Positions 39,501 to 52,600 of a stretch of 64,000 nt of DNA are shown here, in pieces. The notes below the pieces were generated by a model. The model saw only the letters and a list, made by a program, of their open reading frames with translations. It was not told where the DNA came from and searched no databases. Position 1 is the first letter of the stretch; the number at the start of each line of letters is the position of its first letter. Source of the DNA: Actinostola sp. cb2023 (lineage: Eukaryota > Cnidaria > Anthozoa > Actiniaria > Actinostolidae); contig JAUJYZ010000822.1 in the NCBI GenBank assembly GCA_033675265.1, positions 1 through 64,000 of the forward strand, given 5' to 3'. The translations under genes and the position numbers were made by a program.

Positions 39501-42500
39501 CAGCTTAGCTACATGGCCAGACTGGAAGCAGGCCATGGGTACCCAGAACTGATCACTGATGCTCTACCAGCTTAGCTACAAGGCCAGACTGGAAGCAGGC
39601 CATGGGTACCCAGAACTGATCACTGATGCTCTACCAGCTTAGCTACAAGGCCAGACTGGAAGCAGGCCATGGGTACCCAGAACTGATCACTGATGCTCTA
39701 CCAGCTTAACTACAAGGCCAGACTGGAAGCAGGCCATGGGTACCCAGAACTGATCACTGATGCTCTACCAGCTTAGCTACAAGGCCAGACTGGAAGCAGG
39801 CCATGGGTACCCAGAACTGATCACTGATGCTCTACCAGCTTAGCTACAAGGCCAGACTGGAAGCAGGCCATGGGTACCCAGAACTGATCACTGATGCTCT
39901 ACCAGCTTAGCTACAAGGCCAGACTGGAAGCAGGCCATGGGTACCCAGAACTGATCACTGATGCTCTACCAGCTTAGCTACAAGGCCAGACTGGAAGCAG
40001 GCCATGGGTACCGAGAACTGATCACTGATGCTCTACCAGCTTAGCTACAAGGCCAGACTGGAAGCAGGCCATGGGTACCCAGAACTGACCACTGATGTTC
40101 TACCAGCTTAGCTACAAGGCCAGACTGGAAGCAGGCCATGGGTACCCAGAACTGATCACTGATGTTCTACCAGCTTAGCTACAAGGCCAGACGGGAAGCA
40201 GGCCATGGGTACCCAGAACTGACCACTGATGTTCTACCAGCTTAGCTACAAGGCCAGACTGGAAGCAGGCCATGGGTACCCAGAACTGACCACTGATGTT
40301 CTACCAGCTTAGCTACAAGGCCAGACTAGAAGCAGGCCATGGGTACCCAGAACTGACCACTGATGTTCTACCAGCTTAGCTACAAGGCCAGACTAGAAGC
40401 AGGCCGATGAAAATTTGTGGCAAATAATGTTGATACAAATATTGAAATATCAAGTTCCTAATATTTCCTCGAGTCCTAACAACACAGTACACACTGTGCG
40501 GGGACAGGTCCAAGCCCACAACTCACTTTATTCCATCAAATAAATTAAACGTACATCACACAAGCAAGGACCACAATGGCCTCACTGTGACACTTCTTCA
40601 CATTATATACCCTAATTTACATAACTCGCTCCAGGACCTATCGTCCATGTAGGAAATCATTTCCCTCTCCATTACCAACTCTCTACGATCATTGTCCATT
40701 ACAAGAGAAATATATTACTTGCTTGCATGCATATCAGTGTTACACGAATGTATAATAAATAATAAAAACTAATATTTCAGGAGCTCAGAAGAAGAAAAGA
40801 GAATCTACGTTCCTCTTACAGATTACATTTTGAATGTGGTAAGTAATCCATATGGATTTATCATCTTTCTACTGACAGTAATAATAATAATAATAATAAT
40901 AATAACTTTATTAACGTCTCAGAAATCTTATAGCTGGGGACAAGTGCCCTACTAATCGGGGAGATTTAAATCTAAATAAAATAAATCTAAAACATTATTC
41001 TGAAACAAACTCCCTTAGTATCATCATCAGCCTTCCCTTGTTACATGCCTCTCCCTTAGTCACAAACTCCCTATTAGTATCATTGTTTCACAATTCACAA
41101 ACTCCCACATCACCTTCCCTTTACCACTGACATATACATTTGTACCATCAGAGTATAACATTGTTTCACTTAATGTTAACAGGTTAAATTCACAAACTCC
41201 CTTAGTATCATCACATAACCTTCCCTTTACCACTGACATATACATTTGTACCATCAGAGTATAACATTGTTTCACTTAATGTTAACAGGTTAAATTCACA
41301 AACTCCCTTAGTATCATCACATAACCTTCCCTTTACCACTGACATATACATTTGTACCATCAGAGTATAACATTGTTTCACTTAATGTTAACAGGTTAAA
41401 TTCACAAACTCCCTTAGTATCATCACATAACCTTCCCTTTACCACTGACATATACATTTGTACCATCAGAGTATAACATTGTTTCACTTAATGTTACAGG
41501 TTAAATTTGTGGATGCCATCCTGAGTAACAACTCTACTGATGACCATTGTAGTGAGTTTGTAAGACATAAAGGCCTTGTTCCACTCCTTGGTATACTTGG
41601 TCTACCTAATCTATCCCTTGATTTTCCATCATCACCATCATGTCAGGCTGTATGCAGTGTTTCCAAATCTCTACTGGTAAGAGGACCCTGCAGTTGAAAG
41701 GTTTAATCTATCACAAATGTACTAGTAATTGGATGTTGATGGAATGATGACAGTGATGACAAGTACGGTGTACAAATGTAGTTCCAGAATGATAATGGTG
41801 TCCGTGGTAGTTGTTGTGTTTGATGATGTTGAAGTTGATGATGGTTAATGTTAATAATGATAATGATAATGATGTCCGTTTGGTAGTTGATGATGTGTTA
41901 ATTGATGATGATGTTGAAGTTGATGATGGTTAATGTTAATAATGATAATGATAATGATGTCCGTGGTAGTTGTTGTGTTTGATGATGTTGAAGTTGATGA
42001 TGGTTAATGTTAATAATGATAATGATGTCCGTGGTAGTTGTTGTGTTTGATGATGTTGAAGTTGATGATGGTTAATGTTAATAATGATAATGGTGTCCGT
42101 GGTAGTTGTTGTGTTTGATGATGTTGAAGTTGATGATGGTTAATGGTAATAATGATAATGGTGTCCGTGGTAGTTGTTGTGTTTGATGTGTTTGATGATG
42201 GTTAATGTTAATAATGATGATGTGTGTAGTTGTGTTTGATGATGTTGAAGTTGATGATGGTTAATGTTAATAATGATAATGGTGTCCGTGGTGGTAGTTT
42301 GTTTTGATGTTGAAGTTGATGATGTTGAAGTTGATGATGGTGTCCGTTAATGTTAATGAATGATAATGATGTCCGTGGTAGTTGTGGTGTGTTTGATGTG
42401 TTTGATGTTGAAGTTGATGATGGTTAATGTTAATAATGATAATGATGTCCGTGGTAGGTAGTTGTGTGTGTTTGATGATGTTGAAGTTGATGATGGTTAA

Positions 42501-43600
42501 TGTTAATAATGATAATGTTGTGTGATGATGGTTAATGTTAATAATGATAATGATGTCCGTGGTAGTTGTTGTGTGTTTGATGATGTTGAAGTTGATGATG
42601 GTTAATGTTAATAATGATAATGGTGTCCGTGGTAGTTGTTGTGTTTGATGATGATGTTGATGATGGTTAATGTTAATAATGATAATGGTTAATGTTAATG
42701 TTGAAGTTGATAATGTTAATAATGATAATGATGTCCGTGGTAGTTGTTGTGTTTTGTGAAGTTTGATGATGTTAATAATGATAATGATGTCCGTGATGAT
42801 GGTTGAATGTTAAGTTAATAATGATAATGATGATAATGATGTCCGTGGTAGTTGTTGTGTTTGATGATGTTGAAGTTGATGATGGTTAATGTTAATAATG
42901 ATAATGATGTCCGTGGTAGTTGTTGTGTTTGATGATGTTGAAGTTGATGATGGTTAATGTTAATGATAATGATGTCTGTGGTATATGATGTTAATGTGTC
43001 CGTGGTGGTAGTTGTTGTGTTTGATGATGTTGAAGTTGATGATGGTTAATGTTAATAATGATAATGATGTCCGTGGTAGTTGTTGTGTTGATGTGTTGAA
43101 GTTTGATGATGTTAATGTTAATAATGATAATGATGTCCGTGGTAGTTGTTGTGTTTGATGATGTTGAAGTTGATGATGGTTAATGTTAATAATGATAATG
43201 ATGTCCGTGGTAGTTGTTGTGTTTGATGATGTTGAAGTTGATGATGATTAATGTTAATAATGATAATGATGTCCGTGGTAGTTGTTGTGTTTGATGATGT
43301 TGAAGTTGATGATGGTTAATGTTAATAATGGAAATGACGATAGAAAGTTATGATGATGCTGTTGAAAGTGATGGTGTTTAGGGGTAGTCATGATGAATAA
43401 TAATGATGAAGACTGATGTTGTGTTTGATGATAATGATGATGATGATGTTAATGATGATGATGGAAATGACGATAGAAAGTTATGATGATGATGATGAAT
43501 GAATGTTTAGGGGTAGTCATGATGAATGACTGATGGTGATGAATAATTGGTGATGAATGATGATGATGATGATGATGATGAATGAGGATGATGATGAATA

Positions 43601-43644
<44 letters not shown>

Positions 43645-46600
43645 TGATGATGATGATGAATAATGATGATGATGAATAATGATGATGATGATGATGAATA
43701 ATAATGGTGATGATGAATGATGATGATGAATAATGGTGATGATGAATATTGATGATAATGAATAATGGTGATGATGAATATTGATGATGATGAATAATGG
43801 TGATGATGAATATTGATGATGATGATGAAGAATGATGATGATGAACAATGATGATGATGAATAATGGTGATGATGAATATTGATGATAATGAATAATGGT
43901 GATGATGAATATTGATGATGATGAATAATGGTGATGATGAATATTGATGATGATGATGATGAAGAATGATGATGATGAACAATGATGATGATGAACAATG
44001 AGGAAGATGAACAATGGTGATGATGAATGAATCTCTTTGTTTATAAGATGCTTGCCCACGAGCCTCAAGTCTTAAAGCAAGGCATGGTACTACTTAAAGA
44101 ATCACTAGACAAACTCCAGCCATCTGTCTATAATCCATCAGAAAACACAGACTTATCCATCTGCCATGAAGTAGTTTCTGCTTCTAAACCTGACAAAGCC
44201 ATGCACTCGCCACAGCAGACCCCGGTCCTTCATGCCGTCTCCGCAGTTCATGCGTACATTACTATGTTCCTGTATGTCTGTCGGTCTGGACAGGTGAGAA
44301 AGGTGAAGATGGTTGAATTGTTTGTTTGTTTGCCATTGTTACTGTTGTTCATTGATGACTCGATAAGGTAACATTTAAAGGGCTCTATGCATGAATAGTA
44401 CGTGTGTTCACATTCAAAGAGCATAACAGAGAATTTAGTTTTGGATCAGATATCCTTGAAGATTTCATGCATGGAGCCCTTCAATTGTTTCACATTTTGA
44501 AAAAAATAGTTATCTTTGTTTGATTGTTCGCATACTTTTGCAGATGGACATTCGTACGATGTGTATCAATCACTGGGGTTCAGACCTGGGACTTGGTCTT
44601 CTGGCTCAGTTGGGAGAACTTTACATGTCGTTGCTATGGGAGACAACAGTGCTTGAAACTGTAGTGAAGGAGGAACAGGATTTGATTAATGAGAACAAGG
44701 ATTCAGTGGATACTACCGGTGGAGGTAGATTCTTCATTATATAATAATAATATAATAATAATAATGATATACCTGTTTTCAAAAACATTGTCCATTTACA
44801 AAATAGTAAATAGTAGAAAGGAATTAATTAGAGAAACAAAATAAATTCAATCGCGCGGAACTCTGGCTCGTTAGGGCCATTTATACGAGCGAAAATAGGA
44901 CGCATCTTATCTAAGACGCGTCTTAAATAAGACGCGAACTATCCGTATAAACGGCACTTTTTGTTGTGTTCTTAACCCTTTGACTCCCACGGCGCCCGAA
45001 ACCGCCCGTAAAAATCGATACTGCTTTTAAAAATTCTAACTTTCTGAATTTTCGTAACATCGATCTCATGGCCAGTTATTAGTGACAACTAGATAACTCT
45101 TCATATTTTAACCTCAAGTAAACTGAATTACAGGTCCGATTTCTGGGCATTAGTTCAATTTGTTTGCCATAAAAATCAAAAATGCGTGTTTTTGACGCAA
45201 TTTTACACCTCGAAAATGACCGACATTTGACTTGGATTTTCTTCCAAAATACATCCTTGCGAAACAAAACGCCACTTTCTCAGCAAACTTCCATCTCTCT
45301 TCTTGATATAGTCGTGAATTTTGCCCTCTCTTTTCCTTAACTCGCCGAACAATAGCCATTTCCTTAGGACCACTTTCGCTAACACGTGTTTTCCTTCTGC
45401 ACGCCCGAAAAGGATGCCGGGAAACATCCGGGAATTTCGGCATAGATCTCCCCGAATATCCGTTTTTTAAGAATATATAGAGTGTCGAGCCACTCGGTCC
45501 TACAGGCAAAATATTGCACCGGTTGCATTCTTTACAAGTCCAAAGTCGCCAAAAATGCCTTTGTAGGTCCTGGAATCCACCACAGAAAGACCAGAGAGAC
45601 GATTTCACTTTGAGTCCGCCATTTTGGAAAATCTCAACGAGCTGCCGAAATGTGTTCGTGAATTCGTATCTTCCTCCTGAGTTCTTCCAGGAGAACGGTC
45701 TCTACCACACCAGTCAAGCTTAATGATGCTGTCCTGGGGGCTTCTGTGGTGAATAATGGCTATAAACACTCTAAAAATGCAAAATTGGCCTTTTCGAGTA
45801 GTGATTACTACTAGCCCCTACGAGCTCCCAAGAAGAAAGGCAGCACACGTGAAGACGCGAGCCCACAGGCATTCAGAACTGTCAAGATTTCCATGGAAAC
45901 CCCTTATATGGAATCGAAATTTCCTATGACGTGATTAGGTCCAGAAAATCGCTAAAAAACTCAAAAATCTCTCGGTGTCAAAGGGTTAACTAAGACGTGA
46001 CTTACCGAAGAACAGCGTTTTGAGCTGTTCTTATTTTGTTCGCGTCTTAGTTAAGAATACGACAAAAAGTGCCGTTTATACGGATAGTTCGCATCTTATT
46101 TAAGACGCGTCTTAGATAAGACGTGTCCTATTTTCGCTCGTATAAATGGCCCTATTGTTTCTCTAATTAATTCCTTTTTACTAATTACTATTTTGTAAAA
46201 GGACAACGTTTTTGAAAACAGGTGTATGTAATATAATAATATTTATAAAATATTGTTATGTAACTTTTTCTTTGTTTATCTACAATATTACATCAAGTAG
46301 TACAAAGCCATGTCTTGTACAAGGTTCTAATGTACATTAACAATGAGGGTTTATCACATAATTTCAAAACTCATAGGACAAAAAAAATGATTATGATCAT
46401 AGCTGGAAAGAGCTCGTTGAAATTAGTAAAAATGTGAAGTTTGGAAAAGATTGCTCCACAAATTACGAAGATATGAATTTTCAAAAATCGAAATTTTGTA
46501 TGAAAACCTTTGTTGGAGGCAAGAGTTGCCTCCAAGCATAATTTCCAAAGGTTTTCATATAAAATTTCGATTTTTGAAAATTATATCCTCGCAATTTGTG

Positions 46601-49600
46601 GAGCGATCTTTTCCAAACTTCACATTTTTACTAATTTCAACGAGCTCTTTCCAGCTATGATAATCATTTTTTGTCCTATGAGTTTTGAAATTACATGATA
46701 AACCCTCATTCAGTAGGACAAAACAATGGAAATCACTGCGAAGGAAATTTGAAAATGTGATCTTATTGGCATAATTTGGTCAACTGTAACTTTTAACTTC
46801 TACAATTATTATTAATCGAAAGAGTTCTTCCTCTGATTTCAAAACACCTGAAAGTTGGTTTCAATAAAGAATCCTCAGCTGTGCATAGTTTTCCCTGCCC
46901 ACTTCTCGGTGTGTAAAAATTGGAGGAAAAACTATTTTATGTTTGATATGTTACATGTACTTGAACTCTTGTTGATATTCCTTTTGCCTTATAAAATAGT
47001 TCTTGCTTGCCTTCGTCAAAAATGTCAGACTGCCAGCTTCAAAAAAAAAATGGTTTCATTAATGATTTTTCTCTGCTCTTTCAAGAAGCTTCTGTTTCTG
47101 AAGATCAAGAAACAGCTTCTAAAACAAGTAAGCCTGAAGATGACCAAAAGTCACCTTTGATGCCATCCCAACGACGGATAGTCAAACAACTTCTTCAAGT
47201 CAACTCCAACGTTAGCAAGTCTTTATCAGAATTCTTCGGTGCCCTGCTAAAGCTAAGTGTTGGTACGGCGCAGCGTCAGCGTAGAACACCCCACAGTGTT
47301 GCTACCCCTGGTGCCCCATCGTTGAGTGCACGGTTGGTCACCTCTCAGCTTTGTCAGATTCTGAAGAATGCTTTGTCTTGGAATGGTGCTGCAGCTGATA
47401 ATTCTTCACCAGGATTAAGGTACAAGTACACCGTAATTTGTCTCAATAAATGTCTATAAAACGGGAGTGGTTTCTCAAGCCAGAGGCTCACCCCGAAAGT
47501 GGTTGACAAGTGGGCTTCTTGTTCTTGCACGGCAGCATGATAGCCAGCATTAGAAAAGGAGGAATTTTAAACCAAATTCCATCATCATGTTAATCACTTC
47601 CGCCCATTATCATTTAAGAGGTTTAGTAAACAATGTATGGAGAGTGCAGTTCATGTACTGGGCTCCCTGTGTTTTTCTGGTGGGGTTCCTGTGGTTAGCT
47701 GGAAGAAAAAAATATCAATTGGAATTGGAATTTAAATTAGTTGAAAATGGCTAGTTTCTAATATTATTGTGTCTTTCCTAGGCTTCACTTCTATGTCAAC
47801 ACAGTCAACTTTGCATCAAGACTACTATTTGATGACAAGAAGTTCCCTTATCATCTAATGTTACAACAGTTCATGATATCTGGTGCTTTAAATAGTCTAT
47901 TTGAGTAAGTACAAATCACTACATAGAATCCCCTCTTCTTCAAGACAGTCTGACACCTTTGTCTGATCTGCACTGTTTCAATTTGGATACTCTTGTGCGC
48001 ACCTGAGCTGGACTACATACATGCAGTTACTGCCTGTATTTGCTACAATCCCAACCATTGTTTACTGAGACAGGAGCATAGTGTGATGGTCTGGTGGTTT
48101 GTGCATCTGACTCGGTAGTCACATTGTGTACTTGGGCAAGACACTTTACTTTCACACTGCCTCACTCCACCCAGGTGTATAAATGGGTAGGGAATTGTTA
48201 GAGTACTAACTGGACACATGGACAATCACATTGTGTCCTTGGGCAAGACACTTTGCTTTCACACTGCCTCACTCTACCCAGGTGTATAAATGGGTAGGGA
48301 ATTGTTAGAGTACTAACTGGACACATGGACAATCACATTGTGTCCTTGGGCAAGACACTTTACTTTCACACTGCCTCACTCCACCCAGGTGTATAAATGG
48401 GTAGGGAATTGTTAGTGTACTAACTGGACACATGGACAATCACATTGTGTCCTTGGGCAAGACACTTTACTTTCACACTGCCTCACTCCACCCAGGTGTA
48501 TAAATGGGTACTGCTGAATTGTTAGAGTACTCATGACTAGTATTCAGCCCAGGGAGTGTAGCAGTACTTCTAAGTCGCTCCATGCTACAGAAACCTCAGC
48601 TAAGCAGTCGCCCGCATGGGGTCATAATGGGTTCCGAGAATAATTTTACCTTTTATATATTTGTATACTAAAACCTACACCCTACAATGATTTCAATCCA
48701 TATTTTAGATACAATGAATCAATAACACTTTATTTAATGAGGATATATACACTTTTTTCCAAACTAACTTTTCCAAACTGAATCATCACTATTGTCCTTA
48801 TTTATTAGGAAATTCAACTTGGTTTTAAGTCAAGGTGGCAAAGTATCTCTTGAAAATGCTGCAGATCACCCTGATTTGCCAGGTAAAAACATATAGGCAA
48901 CATTGCACATAGTTTAAGTTGTAGAATCTAACAAAAGCTGGTTTCCTTTCAGACGGTACAGAAGAAATGATAGATGCTTGGTTAGTGTTTGTAGAGAAAC
49001 TTGTCAATGCTAAAGCTGTATTGGAATCACCCCACAGTCTACCTAACAACTCTAATACAGAAGGATTTGTACCATTCAAGCCTATTCAATTTCTGATCAA
49101 GGCACACAAGGTACAGTAGCCCGAAACTTTGTCACACACAGATATTGTGGTAAATGTTGTTTCATTAGTATGCTACCACAAATTTGTGAATGGTAAGTTT
49201 ACATGTACAATCAATATACATCAAGCTTTGTTGATGTATAAGTACAAGTAATGACTTTGGTGTCTTGGTTGTTGCATAGTATGAAAACAGTGGTAACAAT
49301 GTCATCTTACAGTCGTGGTTTTGCAAGGTCATCATCATCATCAATCATCATCATCATTTAATTTGTGATGTCACTCCAAGCACTTTGCTCATGTGGGCCC
49401 TCTGCATCATTATCCCTAGTGGATTCACCATGATGATTTTGAACTCACTTTATGATATTTTGCTGTTTCCTCTTCAGAGAGCATTCACCTCTGTGGGTTA
49501 CCTGTGGGGCCACAAGCCCTTCAAAGTACATGGCTCCCATATAGCTGAAACTATGCTGTCTATATTCTGTCATGTACTACAAGGAGAAAGTATTATCAAT

Positions 49601-52600
49601 GAAAAACAAGGTCCAAGTAAGACCACACCCAGTATGTCATCAGCTGCAGCAAGGCAAGGAGGTCAAGGTCAGGGGAGTTCCTTGGTTACCAGTAGAGCTG
49701 CCACTCCACCACAACCTGAGGTGAATGAAAGCAATATCCAGCAGGTTTGTGAATAACAAAAGCTTGATATCAAATGGCTGTTAAAAGTCCTGAATCTCAT
49801 TATTTACATTCAATAGCAGCATTAAAAGACTGATCCAGATGAAATTTTGATATGTGTTTTACCGTATTCCTTGTATTTCAGTTAATTGATATGGGCTTTA
49901 CAAGAGCACAGGCTAGACATGCGCTACTGAGCACCAGCAACCTTGAGCAAGCTACAGAGTACATCCTTAGCCATCCATACCCCGTACCTGGTGAACCTTT
50001 AGGGGTGGGTACTCTTTGGCTTGTGCTACACCATCTAAACTTGGATATTCCTATTTCAAAAAACGTTGATTACTGAGTGATCGGATATGGATGATCTCAG
50101 ACCGAGAGGAATTATGGGAAAACTGGGGTTTATACTACCCAGGCACGGCACAGTCATTTCAATGTACAGACCTTTTTAGCTCATTTGTCATTGTTTGTTT
50201 CTTGACAGGATCCCCATCATGGACATGAGTTTGGTTTTGATTTTGAAATGTCAGAAGAGGACCAAATGATGAGGGCAATAGCATTATCTCTTGGCCAAGA
50301 TATATCACCTATGGCTGTAGACCAGGTAATAGTAGTCTAATACCCCATTCACACCAACATGGTTTAAGGTGGTTTAACTAAACAGGTTTAGAAAATTATC
50401 TACAGACGCCATGAAACTTTTGGCACAAAACTGCTGGTAAACTGTCCTTTATGTTGTACAGTATAAATTATCTACAGAGGCCATGAAACTTTTGGCACAA
50501 AAACTGCTGGTAAACTGTCCTTTATGTTGTACAGTATAAATTATCTACAGAGGCCATGAAACTTTTGGCACAAAAACTGCTGGTAAACTGTCCTTTATGT
50601 TGTACAGTATAAATTATCTACAGAGGCCATGAAACTTTTGGCACAAAACTGCTGGTAAACTGTCCTTTATGTTGTACAGTAGAAATTATCTACAGAGGCC
50701 ATGAAACTTTTGGCACAAAACTACTGGTAAACTGTCCTTTATGTTGTACAGTATAAATTCCAGGTAGTTTGATTGTCTTGAAATTAGATGCCCTCGAATT
50801 AGAGAAGCGAGAATAAACTTATATGTAGTTTAGCTAAACAAGGTTTGGTGTGAATGGGGTATAACATTGACTGGCTACTCTCAACTATGCATCCGCTATT
50901 CTGAAAGCTATTATACAACCTACTGTGTCTTGTTATTTTGCTACTAGCTGAGCTGACTACATTTAGCTAGAAACTGCTACCCAGAAACTTAGTGACAATC
51001 CTAGTCTTACCAACTACTGTGTTGTAGTACTTGTGCTTAGGATGTACATCAATGTATCAACATTACATTGCTGTACTCATAGTCACCCTAAGCAGTGGAC
51101 ATTTTTACACTATGGAAATGATAATACAAATACTTAATTGAATTGTTTAATTTAGCCTGCTGCTGCCGCTGCCACATCATCCAACACTTCGACTGACAAG
51201 AAACCAGACAAACCAGAGCCAAAGCAGTGCGAAGATGAATCCCAGCTCGCTAAAGAAATTCTGGATGACTTTACTCTTAAAATCTTCTCTGGCTGCCAAA
51301 AGCTTCTAGAAGACCTGCCTGATACTGTGTACAAGGCTTGTAAGTTGTTAGCTGCCGTTGCCAGGCGTAATGGTGCTGAATGGAGAGATAAAGTGCTTGC
51401 TGAAGTCATGGAACAGGTAGAGTAAAAACACTCAACAAATAGTTAGAAAAGTTCTCACATACATGTAGTCACGTGTCAACTTGCCAAGGTATAGTAAGAC
51501 GAACAGTAAGGTGCCATACAGCTGTATAGTCTTCTTTTAACCAGAGGCCTTTCAGCCTAACAGCCCTTGTCAGTGGTGCAATGAACTAAGTACATGTAAG
51601 ATTACATGGTAGCAAAAATGTTGGAATCTCTGAATGTAGTGCACAGGAATCCCCTCTCGAGACCCTTCGGCTCTCCTGTGTGAAGTCTAATATTATTATT
51701 ATTGATACCATGATTATTATTACGATAATATAATTATGCTAGAATTTTACATTTATTATATTATTATACTAATTATTAGAATAATTATTATTACTGCCAT
51801 TATTAAAGTTATTATTACAATAATTATTGTTAATTTATACAGCAATATGCAGAAATTCTGATCCTTTTGACTAAAATACACATATATCAAAGACCTACAT
51901 AAAATCATGGGATAGCATCCATGATATTTTTTTCATAAAGCCTCGCTGGCAGACAACTAGAAAAAAATATCAGCGTAGCCATCCCATAATTTTAAGTAGG
52001 TTTTTGATATATATGCATTTTTGTCAAATGGATCAGAATTTCTGCATATTGCTGTATTAACTGTACATGTATGTATTTAGGTTGGTAAGGATACCATTAC
52101 CGTGATCAAAGCCTGTAGCCCAGAGAACAACATGGACAAGTACATAGAGGAGTTTGCTCCTCAGATGTGCACTATGACAGAAGCTGCCAGACTGTCTTCT
52201 TTACTACATCTTCTTTGTCTTATGTTTGAGGTAAGTTTAAAAAGGAAGGCAGTTATTTCCATGTACAGTTATTATAAATTTCCTTTCCCTAAGGCCGTCA
52301 CCTTAACGCCAGGCAGAAAAATTAGGTTCTAAAAGAGTCTAGCTAAAAGAGAGTTGAATGTGTAATCATTTCAGAGTGTGGACATGTATATACATAAAAT
52401 TAAATAAAGTTTATTATTATTATTATTATTATTATAATTCCGATAGTAACAGCCCTCCCGAAAATAACGGCTCCACGAAAGTAACGTTAGTTTTTGCCTT
52501 TCTTTATAAATCCCGAAAGTAACAGCCCCTCCGAAAGTAACGAGCCCCCCCCCCCCCTAAAGTAACACACTAACGTACTAACTCCTCATGATTGTAAGCT

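Noticed and set aside
39478..40405. CRISPR-like array
   Set aside because: Copies are directly contiguous with no unique spacers, and the context is a eukaryotic intron.
43449..44068. Minus-strand poly-His/Ile/Ser frames up to 183 codons
   Set aside because: Translation of an (ATG)n tract next to exon 25; three overlapping frames are all open, which is typical of triplet repeats.
45079..45723. Possible independent gene in the 45.1-45.7 kb region
   Set aside because: It lies wholly inside a TTAA-flanked transposon within HUWE1 intron 26 and is repeated at 55.4-56.0 kb; reported as a mobile-element core instead.
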